This document shows, one piece after another, positions 1 to 6,661 of a stretch of 10,285 nucleotides of DNA. Numbering within the stretch: the first letter of the stretch is position 1; every line of letters begins with the position of its first letter. A program made the position numbers and the translations under genes. Under the pieces are notes generated by a model. The model ran no database searches, had not been told where the DNA came from, and saw only the letters and a list, made by a program, of their open reading frames with translations. This DNA is from JALYIM01 sp040003205. Its GTDB lineage: Bacteria; Acidobacteriota; Terriglobia; Terriglobales; Acidobacteriaceae. The DNA lies in NCBI GenBank assembly GCA_040003205.1, contig JBDUDA010000101.1:1-10285 (forward strand), written 5' to 3'.

Positions 1-778
1 GAGCGTTCAGCGAGATCGCCAGTTTAGGGCGCACGGCCTCGATGCCGAGATCATAAATTCTGGGCACGATTCCGGCCGTGGACACTGTGATTCTAGATTC
101 CGCAACTCCCACGTTCTGGACGAGTAAACGAACCGCTTTAATAAAATTGTCGTAATTGAGAAATGGCTCGCCCATGCCCATGAAGACAAGATTAATTCTG
201 GAATCTTGTAAAGACACTGAATGGTCGCTGAGCACAACGCAGACCTGCCCAACTATTTCTCCAGCCGTCAGATTGCGCTTCACGCCCAGCAGTGCCGTCA
301 TGCAGAATTGGCACGCCACCGCGCAGCCGACCTGGCTGGAAACGCAGATCGTGGCGCGGTTCCAACTCTTGCCTGAATTTTCCGATCGTTTTTGATCCAG
401 CCCTCCGGCATCGCTGCCGTCCCCGGTCTCGCCGTCGTCCCCCTCCGGCATCCAAACGGTCTCAACACTTTGTCCGTCGTCGAGCAGCATGAGATACCGG
501 ATCGTGCCGTCGGTGGATTGGAATTTCCTTTCGATTCTTGGGAGACCTACGGAATAGCCGTCGGCAATCAGCCTCTGCCGGAATTCCTGCGGCAGGATCG
601 AAATGCTTTCCAGAGATGGGACCCTCTGGGAGTAGAGGGCCTTCCTCAGTTGGTTTGCGCGATATGCAGGCTGACCTTGGTCCTGCACCAGCGACGTAAG
701 CTCCTGAGCGTCCAGTCCGATAAGAGTATTTGGCTTCATTCTGTACGGGAATGCCCCGATCTTAAGGCGAGTGGCCAT
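1..778 (-). CDS. rlmN: RlmN, dual-specificity 23S rRNA (A2503)/tRNA (A37) C2-methyltransferase, 5' part
   Basis: Radical-SAM methyltransferase that adds a C2 methyl group to A2503 of 23S rRNA and A37 of some tRNAs; cytoplasmic. Only the first 259 codons are present; the gene continues past the window's left edge, so the C-terminal catalytic cysteine is not visible. Numbering from the ATG at 778: the [4Fe-4S] cluster motif C152-AVA-C156-QF-C159 follows ICVSSQVG, then the family stretch RNLTAGEIVGQV, the SAM-binding MGMGEP (200-205) with LNYDN, and VSTAGIVPRI. The start is uncertain: neither the ATG at 778 nor the in-frame ATG at 739 (codon 14) has a good ribosome binding site, and 739 matches the usual N-terminal length better. 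Residues about 113-138, between VETVWMPE and RATICVSS, form a Gly/Asp/Ser-rich insertion absent from the E. coli protein. The family assignment is very secure. Confidence 0.96.
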   Translation of the reverse strand, partial: MATRLKIGAFPYRMKPNTLIGLDAQELTSLVQDQGQPAYRANQLRKALYSQRVPSLESISILPQEFRQRLIADGYSVGLPRIERKFQSTDGTIRYLMLLDDGQSVETVWMPEGDDGETGDGSDAGGLDQKRSENSGKSWNRATICVSSQVGCAVACQFCMTALLGVKRNLTAGEIVGQVCVVLSDHSVSLQDSRINLVFMGMGEPFLNYDNFIKAVRLLVQNVGVAESRITVSTAGIVPRIYDLGIEAVRPKLAISLNA

Positions 779-848
779 TTTACAGAAAGTCCCGGACTAT
801 TCCTTACGCATTAAGGCGTCACTGCACCTAGACTTAGCTAACTAATTG

Positions 849-854
849 ATTATA
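849..854 (-). promoter_or_regulatory. candidate -10 box for rlmN in a divergent intergenic region
   Basis: The 173-base gap between rlmN and the divergent M16 peptidase gene must hold promoters in both directions. On the minus strand there is an exact TATAAT at 854-849, about 70 bases before the rlmN ATG. No convincing -35 hexamer lies 16-18 bases upstream, so this is tentative. No better-than-random promoter was found for the rightward direction. Confidence 0.3.
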
Positions 855-951
855 TGAATCTTAACAACTCGCAAGCACAGTTAGATCGGTTGTGTAACAA
901 TAGTCCTGACCGCTATCAGTTAACTCGATTGGCCTCATTCCGGTAAAAGTT

Positions 952-2229
952 ATGGTGGAAGAAGTCCGAAATATACGTCGCGAAGTACTGCCCAACGGAT
1001 TGACCGTGATCACCGAACAGATGGAGCATATCCGCTCCATTTCGATCGGGATATGGATCAAGACGGGTTCGCGCGATGAAGACCCGCAGTGGAATGGCAT
1101 CTCCCACTTCGTGGAACACATGGTGTTTAAGGGAACAAAGCACCGATCCGCAGAAGACATCGCGCGTCAGGTGGATTCCATTGGCGGCAACATGGACGCT
1201 TTCACCGCCAAGGAATGCATCAGTTTCAACATGAAGGTGCTGGACGACCACCTGCCGATCGCCCTCGACGTGCTAAGCGACCTGGTTTTGAATCCAGTTT
1301 TCGATGCGCAGGACATTACCCGGGAGCGTGGCGTAATCCTCGAAGAGATCAAAATGGACGAGGATAGTCCTGATTATCTGGTACACGAGATTTTCACGCA
1401 AAATTTCTGGAAAGATCACCCCTTGGGCAGGCCAATTCTTGGGACCAAAGACACCGTCAAGACCTTTGAGCGGGATCCGGTAATAGCCTTCCACACCCAG
1501 CGTTTCGCTCCTGGCAATCTCACCATATGCGCCGCTGGTCACTTGAAGCATGAGAACTTTGTCGAGCTTGTGACCAAGCATTTCGCTCATATGATGCCAG
1601 TCAAGAACGGCTTCCACAGTTCGAAGCCGGCAATCGTCCCTCGCATAATCATGCGCAACAAGAAAGCGCTGGAGCAGGTGCAAATATGCGTGGGTGTTCC
1701 ATCGCATCCGATCACTCACGAGCGCCGGCATGCCTCCTACATTCTGAACACGCTTTTGGGCGGAGGTATGAGCTCGCGTTTGTTTCAGAACATTCGCGAG
1801 CGCCAGGGCCTTGCCTATTCCATCTACAGCGACCTCAACCCCTATCGCGACACCGGATGTCTTTCGGTGTATGCGGGCACTTCGCGAGCGTCCGCCACCA
1901 AGGTTGTCGAGTCTATCGTGTCGGAATTTCGCAAACTGAAGGCGGAGCCGGTACCGGCGGAAGAATTGCGCCGCGCAAAAGACCAGTTAAAGGGAAGCCT
2001 GATGCTTTCCTTGGAATCTTCAACAGCTCGCATGGCCAACCTCGCCCGCCAGGAAATGTATTTCGATCACTTCTATGGGCTGGATGAACTAATCCAGAAA
2101 ATCGAGGGCGTCACCGTGGAAGAACTTCAGGAGCTGGCAATCCAGTTTTTCAGAACGGAATCTATTGCGGTCACTGTCCTGGGAAATCTGAACGGGCTCA
2201 AACTAAAGCGCGACCAGTTAGCTTGCTGA
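952..2229 (+). CDS. M16 (pitrilysin/MPP-like) zinc metallopeptidase
   Basis: Zinc-dependent endopeptidase of the M16B type, related to the mitochondrial processing peptidase beta subunit and bacterial YmxG/PqqL-like proteases. The N-terminal M16 domain carries the inverted zinc motif H52-FV-E55-H56, with the distal ligand expected at E132 in ERGVILEEIKMDED; spacing matches the family. The C-terminal M16 domain shows the usual GGGMSSRLFQNIRERQGLAYS segment (about 264-283), which helps close the substrate chamber. Its 425 residues fit the roughly 420-residue single-chain bacterial form. No signal peptide or membrane segment is visible, so it is probably cytoplasmic. The ribosome binding site before the ATG is weak (GGTAAAAG), and there is no plausible upstream in-frame start. 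It may be cotranscribed with the TonB-like gene 119 bases downstream. The physiological substrate cannot be deduced. Confidence 0.93.
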   Translation: MVEEVRNIRREVLPNGLTVITEQMEHIRSISIGIWIKTGSRDEDPQWNGISHFVEHMVFKGTKHRSAEDIARQVDSIGGNMDAFTAKECISFNMKVLDDHLPIALDVLSDLVLNPVFDAQDITRERGVILEEIKMDEDSPDYLVHEIFTQNFWKDHPLGRPILGTKDTVKTFERDPVIAFHTQRFAPGNLTICAAGHLKHENFVELVTKHFAHMMPVKNGFHSSKPAIVPRIIMRNKKALEQVQICVGVPSHPITHERRHASYILNTLLGGGMSSRLFQNIRERQGLAYSIYSDLNPYRDTGCLSVYAGTSRASATKVVESIVSEFRKLKAEPVPAEELRRAKDQLKGSLMLSLESSTARMANLARQEMYFDHFYGLDELIQKIEGVTVEELQELAIQFFRTESIAVTVLGNLNGLKLKRDQLAC

Positions 2230-2274
2230 GGCTGGCTGTTCGGGGATCCGCTCTGGCTGCCGACTCTCATCAAT

Positions 2275-2300
2275 AGAAGTACTAGCTTCTCTGCCTTTTT
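2275..2300 (+). terminator. weak stem-loop plus T-run after the M16 gene
   Basis: AGAAG (2275-2279) and CTTCT (2286-2290) form a 5-bp stem with a 6-base loop, followed five bases later by five Ts (2296-2300). The stem is AT-rich and short, so it may be a leaky terminator or chance. The rest of the 119-base gap holds only the ribosome binding site of the next gene. Confidence 0.25.
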
Positions 2301-2348
2301 ACGGGCATACTATCGCCACGCCTGCCCATTCTGGTAGGAGCGTATCGA

Positions 2349-3131
2349 ATGCAAACCACTGACGGCAGTGCCCCAGCGCAAAATAAAAGCAAGCCACCGG
2401 TCTCTCCTGAACTTAAGGAACGACGCCGAATGCTTCTGGCTTTGGCGGTTCTGGTTGTCGCACTGATCGCGGTAGCCATTCGCAACCGACAATTCTGGAC
2501 GCAGTACGGCGCGCCTCCGGACCAGCAGGAATTGAGCGACGACATTACTAGCGACAGCGGTACCAAGGGAGTTCACCCAAAAGCCCATTCCGCGACTCTC
2601 ACCATCCGGCCCAAGTCGGCGCCGCATGCAACTCCCAAAGCGCAGGATGCCGCCCCCGTCGTCACTTCCTCGCGTACTGTACTACCCCCTCTTGAGGTCG
2701 AAGTAGTGGCAGGCAACCAGCGTCGTCCGGTACAGACGGGAAACAATTCCATTCGCGTCGAATTGGATCCGGAGCCGCGCGGCGCTTCCAGCGCTCCGAT
2801 CAGTAGGGGCCTGGCCGAGCCCAGTGCGTCCGACATAGCTAGTGGTGTCCAGGTGACGAGGGGAGCCGCGGAAGTAGTTTCGCGCCCAGTGAAAACTGAT
2901 TACCCTCTTCTGGCGCGGCAAATGAAGGTGCAGGGAGCGGTCGTCTTGCAGGCGCTCATTGGTAAAGAAGGAACCATTCAGGATTTGCAGATTGTAAGCG
3001 GACCCGCCATTCTCTCTTCGGCCGCCAGGGCGGCGGTCTCACAATGGAAATTCAAACCTTATTACCAGCAGGGACAACCAGTCGAAACTCAAGCCCGCAT
3101 AACCGTGAACTTCACAATATCGACGAATTAG
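2349..3131 (+). CDS. TonB-family energy-transducer-like protein (TM anchor plus TonB C-terminal domain)
   Basis: A 260-residue protein with TonB architecture. A short cytoplasmic N-terminus rich in Lys/Arg (ELKERRR, 21-27) precedes one hydrophobic segment (28-44, MLLALAVLVVALIAVAI). A low-complexity periplasmic linker follows (about 50-175), and the TonB C-terminal domain spans about 178-258. In that domain the family pattern is clear: YPLLAR, G-x-VVL-x-x-x-IGKEG, the IVSGP turn, AARAAV-x-x-W-KFKPY and a final V-N-F-T-I strand. Such proteins couple ExbB/ExbD proton-motive energy to outer-membrane TonB-dependent receptors; acidobacteria carry many copies. The linker is less Pro-rich than classical TonB. 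No exbB, exbD or receptor gene is nearby, so it could be an orphan transducer or have another envelope role. The ATG at 2349 is well supported by AGGAG at 2336-2340, eight bases upstream. Confidence 0.88.
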   Translation: MQTTDGSAPAQNKSKPPVSPELKERRRMLLALAVLVVALIAVAIRNRQFWTQYGAPPDQQELSDDITSDSGTKGVHPKAHSATLTIRPKSAPHATPKAQDAAPVVTSSRTVLPPLEVEVVAGNQRRPVQTGNNSIRVELDPEPRGASSAPISRGLAEPSASDIASGVQVTRGAAEVVSRPVKTDYPLLARQMKVQGAVVLQALIGKEGTIQDLQIVSGPAILSSAARAAVSQWKFKPYYQQGQPVETQARITVNFTISTN

Positions 3132-3164
3132 ATTTGGTTCGGATGCCGTGCGTGCGAAAAAGTG

Positions 3165-3213
3165 CCCTAAAATTAAACAGGCGTCCGAACTCTTTCGAGT
3201 CACTGGACGCCTG
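3165..3213 (-). terminator. intrinsic terminator of the Hpt/diguanylate cyclase operon
   Basis: A perfect 9-bp stem, CAGGCGTCC (3178-3186) with GGACGCCTG (3205-3213), encloses a smaller ACTC/GAGT stem (3189-3192 with 3197-3200). Read on the minus strand, the stem is followed at once by a T-rich tract (TTTAATTTTA, 3177-3168), as in a rho-independent terminator. On the plus strand no T-run follows directly. It lies between convergent genes, 154 bases after the stop of the cyclase gene and 47 bases after the TonB-like stop, so it may also stabilise the 3' end of the rightward message. Confidence 0.72.
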
Positions 3214-3275
3214 GGCAGCCCTCCCCCAGAACTGCTCGATTGCAAGGTTAAGGTTTTTTAATGCTTATTGGAATG

Positions 3276-3326
3276 GCACTTCGGTGCTAGGGTGCCCCAC
3301 CGATGGGCCAGTCCTACAGTCCTAGC
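3276..3326. repeat. structured intergenic segment with overlapping inverted and direct repeats
   Basis: Between the terminator and the cyclase stop lie several small repeats. GCAC-TTCG-GTGC (3276-3287) is a perfect hairpin with a UUCG tetraloop on the plus strand. GGTG-CCC-CACC (3291-3301) is a second small palindrome. GCTAGG (3286-3291) pairs with CCTAGC (3321-3326), and the octamer CAGTCCTA occurs twice back to back (3309-3324). The GCTAGG arm shares bases with the UUCG hairpin, so the two structures would exclude each other. The function is unknown; it could be a degenerate dispersed repeat or an RNA element in the cyclase 3' UTR. Confidence 0.4.
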
Positions 3327-3366
3327 CGCGCCGGGAAGTGAACCACCGCGAACGTTAAAGTGTTTC

Positions 3367-4359
3367 TTATCTGGTTTGAGCGAGCGAGTGGGATGCACCT
3401 TCAACGCGATTCCTGCCATTCGCCTTTGCAGAATAAAGCGCTGCGTCGGCCAAGCGAACCAAATCATCGGGGGTTTCGACCCGGCATTCCGCATACGAAG
3501 CAACAAACCCAATGCTCAGAGTCATGGAAATTTCTCCGTAGTCAGTGTGAATCGGGCGACTTCCGAGGCTGGCGCGAATTCTTTCTGCGCTTAACGCAAG
3601 GTCGGCGAGTGTGCAACCGGGGACGAGGATTAGAAATTCTTCTCCTCCGTAACGACCCACAGAATCGTAACCCCTGATCACAGACTCCAGCCTGGAGCCC
3701 ACTTCCCGCAACACGGCATCTCCAGCGAGATGTCCATAACTATCATTGATCGCTTTGAAGTAATCGATGTCAGCCATCATTACGCCCAGCGGAGTTCCAG
3801 TCCGCAAATGACGCTGGGTTTCTTTTTGTAGCAACTTGAAAATCGCCCCGCGATTCCAAAGACCCGTGAGAGGATCATGCGCGGCCTCAAATTCGAGGGA
3901 GCTGTGGGCACGTAGAAGGTCATCCTGCAATTTGAGAATCCTCCTTCCTGCGCGAATGCGAGCGTTCAATTCTTCAAAACGAAAGGGCTTAACCAGATAG
4001 TCGTCGGCTCCGGCATCAAGCCCAGCGACAATGTCGTCTGAATGGTCCTTGGCAGTTAGCAGAAGTATGTAGCGGTAAGGGGTGTCTCCGGCGCTGCGAA
4101 TTCGCTGGCATAGTTCCACGCCCTCCATGCCCGGCATCATCCAGTCGAGAATGGCGAGTTGCGGAGACTCTTTCTGTTGCAGAGCCCTCCAAGCCTCCAG
4201 TCCATTCTCTGCCGTGACCACACGATAGTTCCATTTTTTCAACCAGCTCTGAAGAAGGTGGCGGAAAACCGGGTCATCTTCGGCAATCAGGACTGAGTTG
4301 AAGAGCCCTGAACTGGCTTCAGACGTTGGAATTGTGTCCTTGGTGCCGACCAAATCCAT
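3367..4359 (-). CDS. response regulator with diguanylate cyclase output (REC-GGDEF)
   Basis: Makes cyclic di-GMP from two GTP when its receiver is phosphorylated; PleD/WspR-like, cytoplasmic, 330 residues. The receiver domain (about 21-140) is complete: acidic pair in LIAEDDP (E27/D28/D29), phosphoacceptor D72 in LDWMMPG, T102, K124 in VKPF. A short helix (140-155) leads to the GGDEF domain (about 156-322) with DPLTGLWNR, ADIDYFKAINDSYGH and the active-site variant GGEEF (238-242). An RxxD product-inhibition site (R229-GY-D232) sits exactly five residues before GGEEF, so feedback by c-di-GMP is expected. The ATG overlaps the stop of the upstream hpt gene by one base (TAATG), implying translational coupling; a GGAG about ten bases before lies inside hpt. 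Both domains look functional. Confidence 0.95.
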   Translation of the reverse strand: MDLVGTKDTIPTSEASSGLFNSVLIAEDDPVFRHLLQSWLKKWNYRVVTAENGLEAWRALQQKESPQLAILDWMMPGMEGVELCQRIRSAGDTPYRYILLLTAKDHSDDIVAGLDAGADDYLVKPFRFEELNARIRAGRRILKLQDDLLRAHSSLEFEAAHDPLTGLWNRGAIFKLLQKETQRHLRTGTPLGVMMADIDYFKAINDSYGHLAGDAVLREVGSRLESVIRGYDSVGRYGGEEFLILVPGCTLADLALSAERIRASLGSRPIHTDYGEISMTLSIGFVASYAECRVETPDDLVRLADAALYSAKANGRNRVEGASHSLAQTR

Positions 4360-4736
4360 TACGAACTGGCTCCCATCAGATTTTGTAGGCCGATGTGAAC
4401 GTCTTCTAATTCTCGTTCCAATATCGAAAAAACTTCCTTGCCCCGCCCTAAATTATCGCCGCGTCCCATTTCCTCGAGCTCCGCAGCTGCCTGCACGGCT
4501 TTCGGCGCGCCCAGATAACTGACCTCGCCCCTTATGCTGTGCGCGCCTCGCATCACGCCGTCAGCATCTTTGTCCGAAAGTGACTGCTTAATACTCTGTA
4601 GCAACTTGGGGGACTCTTGCAGAAAAATCTGGCACAACTCTCGCAGTAGCTCAGAGTCTCCATTGAGAAGTTTCAATGCCTCGGTGCTTTTCCAACAAGG
4701 AGCAGTCTTCGCAGCGCTGAGGTGAGGTTCCGTCAT
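4359..4736 (-). CDS. Hpt-domain histidine phosphotransfer protein
   Basis: A 125-residue stand-alone Hpt protein, the kind that shuttles phosphoryl groups between receiver domains in multistep relays. The phosphorylatable histidine is H66 in AHSIRGEVSYLGA, matching the family pattern H-x-(L/I)-(K/R)-G-x-x-x-x-LGA. The flanking segments fit a helical bundle: KLLNGDSELLRELCQIFL before it, and AVQAAAELEEMGR and EVFSILERELEDVHIGLQNL after it. The ATG at 4736 is preceded by AGGGAAG about eight bases upstream. It is the first gene of a two-gene leftward operon with the REC-GGDEF protein, its most likely partner, and it diverges from the kinase operon that could supply phosphate. Direction of transfer (towards the cyclase or draining it) cannot be told from sequence. 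Confidence 0.9.
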   Translation of the reverse strand: MTEPHLSAAKTAPCWKSTEALKLLNGDSELLRELCQIFLQESPKLLQSIKQSLSDKDADGVMRGAHSIRGEVSYLGAPKAVQAAAELEEMGRGDNLGRGKEVFSILERELEDVHIGLQNLMGASS

Positions 4737-4981
4737 GAGTTCTTCCCTGCTTGTAGCAACCGCGCTTCGTGTAACAAGTAGTTACTGCATCTCTTCGGCG
4801 GCCTTCAGTTTTTCTTTAGCTGGCCTAAACGAGCATCCGTACCACTCCGGGGTACACGGCCTTTCGAATGCCTGTTGACCCCCTCAACCCCTGAAGCAGA
4901 GTGCGATAGAGCCGATTAAATAAACAGCGCGGAAATCCGTGCTCTCCTAAGAAGTTTTATCGGCCACCTATACCTGAACCC
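4737..4981. promoter_or_regulatory. divergent intergenic region between hpt and the kinase operon
   Basis: These 245 bases separate two divergent signalling operons and should contain both promoters. A 5-bp inverted repeat with a 5-base spacer, GTAAC-aagta-GTTAC (4771-4785), lies 35-49 bases before the hpt start and resembles an operator. TTGACC (4875-4880) looks like a -35 box for the rightward operon but has no matching -10 at 16-18 bases. No Shine-Dalgarno is evident before the rightward ATG at 4982. No sigma-54 motif with GG-N10-GC spacing was found here. Confidence 0.3.
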
Positions 4982-6202
4982 ATGGCTGTCGAAACCATGA
5001 CTGTTGAAACAACGACCGCCGGGACAATTGCCGCTGAAACTTCGATTTCTGCGACAACAGGTCACACCGAAGTTGCGACCAGCAGCTCATCTGCTCCCGA
5101 AATTCGCAAGCTTTACCTACTGCTACTGGAAAACAGCTCGATGGACCGAGCCCTGATTTTGCAAGAACTGCGGATTGGAGGTTTTGAGGTTACTTATGAG
5201 GTCATCGCAACTGCGGCACAGCTCCGAACGCAACTTCAGAGGAAATGTCCTGACGTGGTGCTGGCAAATTACAGCCTTGTAGGCTGGGAAGGCATTGAAG
5301 CCCTGCCGATTTTACGCGAACAGTGCCTGGATGTTCCTCTCATCATCGTTTCCGACTCGATCGTCGAAATGAAGGCGGTCGAATGCATCAAGCGAGGCGC
5401 CAGCGACTATGTCCGTAAGGAGTCTCTATGGCGTCTATCAATTTCCGTGACTCGCGCGTTGCAGGAAAGAGACCTGAAAAACGACCGCAAATTGGAGAAA
5501 CAACATCTCGCGGAAAAGGTTGAGGAGCTCGCCCGCTCCAACCATGACCTGGAACAATTTGCCTACGTGGCTTCGCACGACCTGCAGGAACCCCTGCGCA
5601 TGGTTGCAGCCTATACCCAGCTCCTAGCCGAAGGGTACGGCGCACAGTTGGATGAACAGGCGAAAAAATATATCCACTACGCAGTGGATGGCGCAACCCG
5701 CATGCAGACCTTGATTCAGGACCTGCTGACTTATTCGCGCACCGGTGGTCCCGTTCTCGAACGCCAGGAGACTGATACCGCCCAGATTCTTGCTCAGACG
5801 CTTGACAACCTACAGGCAGCGATCCGCGAAAACGGTGCGATCGTCACCAGTGAAAACCTGCCAGTCATCGCCGTCAATGGTTCGCAGCTGCGCCAGGTCT
5901 TTCAAAACCTGCTTAGCAATGCCTTGAAATTTACCGGGGAGGAAGCCCCGCTGATACACATCAGCGCGCAAAACCAGAGCTCCGAGTGGCTGTTTTCGGT
6001 CGCCGACAACGGCATCGGAATTGATCCTGCACACGCCAAGGTCATCTTCGCTGTTTTCCAGCGTCTGCACACGCGGGCTGAGTATTCCGGAAACGGAATC
6101 GGTCTCGCTATCTGCAAAAAAATCATTGAGCGCCACGGGGGAAAGATTTGGGTTGAGCGCGCTCTGGGCATGGATGCACTTTTAAATTCACCCTCCCAGT
6201 GA
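4982..6202 (+). CDS. cytoplasmic histidine kinase with N-terminal receiver-like domain (apparent 3' frameshift)
   Basis: A 406-residue kinase. Residues 1-40 are a Thr/Ala/Glu-rich, probably disordered leader. Residues 41-160 form a receiver-like domain (LYLLLLENSSMDRALIL; K146 conserved). The phosphoacceptor position is N96 (VVLANYSL) instead of Asp, and the acidic pair is E50-N51, so it is probably a pseudo-receiver. A coiled-coil linker (about 160-190) leads to a phytochrome-type HisKA domain with H199 in ASHDLQEPLR, then HATPase_c: N box QNLLSNALKF (N313), G1 DNGIGI (342-347), FQRLHTR, G2 GNGIGLAICK. There is no membrane segment. The frame ends VERALGMDALLNSPSQ, whereas the -1 frame from 6169 reads HGCTFKFTLP, the normal family ending; a one-base deletion near 6167-6169 is likely. 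The corrected frame would stop at 6261, giving 426 residues. No Shine-Dalgarno precedes 4982; the ATG at codon 6 is an alternative start. First gene of the rightward operon. Confidence 0.9.
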   Translation: MAVETMTVETTTAGTIAAETSISATTGHTEVATSSSSAPEIRKLYLLLLENSSMDRALILQELRIGGFEVTYEVIATAAQLRTQLQRKCPDVVLANYSLVGWEGIEALPILREQCLDVPLIIVSDSIVEMKAVECIKRGASDYVRKESLWRLSISVTRALQERDLKNDRKLEKQHLAEKVEELARSNHDLEQFAYVASHDLQEPLRMVAAYTQLLAEGYGAQLDEQAKKYIHYAVDGATRMQTLIQDLLTYSRTGGPVLERQETDTAQILAQTLDNLQAAIRENGAIVTSENLPVIAVNGSQLRQVFQNLLSNALKFTGEEAPLIHISAQNQSSEWLFSVADNGIGIDPAHAKVIFAVFQRLHTRAEYSGNGIGLAICKKIIERHGGKIWVERALGMDALLNSPSQ

Positions 6203-6223
6203 GGGAGCAAGGATCTCTTAACA

Positions 6224-6661
6224 ATGAAGGTCGTCACCCAGTTATTGATAGTGGACGATAATCCGGCGGATAGCGACTTGACCGGCGACATGATACGACG
6301 CTGCTATCCAGGCGTTGCTATCAGCGTTGCGGTGGACGGCACCGATGCCATCGCGTTTCTTCGACGGGAGGGCAAGTATGCAAAAGTGCCCGTTCCCAGC
6401 CTTGTGCTTCTCGATCTCAACTTACCGGGGAAGGACGGCAGAATCGTGCTCGCGGAGGTGAAGGCCGATCCGGAGCTGCGCAAAACTCCCGTCGTAATTT
6501 TCAGCACGTCTAGGGATCACAATGACATTCTGCACAGCTACGCGCTGGGGGCAAATAGCTATGTGACCAAACCCGGGAACCTGCCAGAATTCATTTCTGC
6601 AGTGACCTCTATCGGTAATTTCTGGTTTTCTCATGCGCAGCTTCCAAGGGAGAAACGATGA
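6224..6661 (+). CDS. single-domain response regulator, Rcp1/CheY-like
   Basis: A 145-residue stand-alone receiver of the Rcp1 subgroup that usually accompanies phytochrome-type kinases. All phosphotransfer residues are present: D11/D12 in LIVDDNPAD, phosphoacceptor D64 in LLDLNLPGKDG, the conserved hydroxyl around S94/T95 in IFSTS, and K116 in VTKPG. There is no output domain, so it must act by protein contact or as a phosphate carrier or sink. The preceding kinase gene encodes the matching kinase type, and the two would overlap if that kinase's frameshift is corrected. AAGGA ten bases before the ATG serves as ribosome binding site. Its stop overlaps the next start as ATGA (6658-6661), indicating translational coupling. 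Partner assignment is inferred from context. Confidence 0.92.
   Translation: MKVVTQLLIVDDNPADSDLTGDMIRRCYPGVAISVAVDGTDAIAFLRREGKYAKVPVPSLVLLDLNLPGKDGRIVLAEVKADPELRKTPVVIFSTSRDHNDILHSYALGANSYVTKPGNLPEFISAVTSIGNFWFSHAQLPREKR

Noticed and set aside
392..814. 140-codon open frame on the plus strand
   Set aside because: Antisense to rlmN, whose iron-sulfur and SAM motifs are unmistakable on the minus strand.
1273..1731. 152-codon open frame on the minus strand
   Set aside because: Antisense to the clearly recognisable M16 peptidase; a shadow of its codon usage.
3253..3258. Run of six Ts as a terminator for the TonB-like gene
   Set aside because: No stem-loop lies directly before it on the plus strand; the strong stem at 3178-3213 ends 39 bases earlier.
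3275..3289. TGGCAC followed by TGCT as a sigma-54 promoter on the plus strand
   Set aside because: The GG-to-GC spacing is nine, not ten, bases, it coincides with a UUCG hairpin, and no rightward gene follows.
3634..3648. GGEEF instead of GGDEF as a sign of an inactive cyclase
   Set aside because: GGEEF is a common catalytically active variant, and the I-site and metal/substrate motifs are intact.
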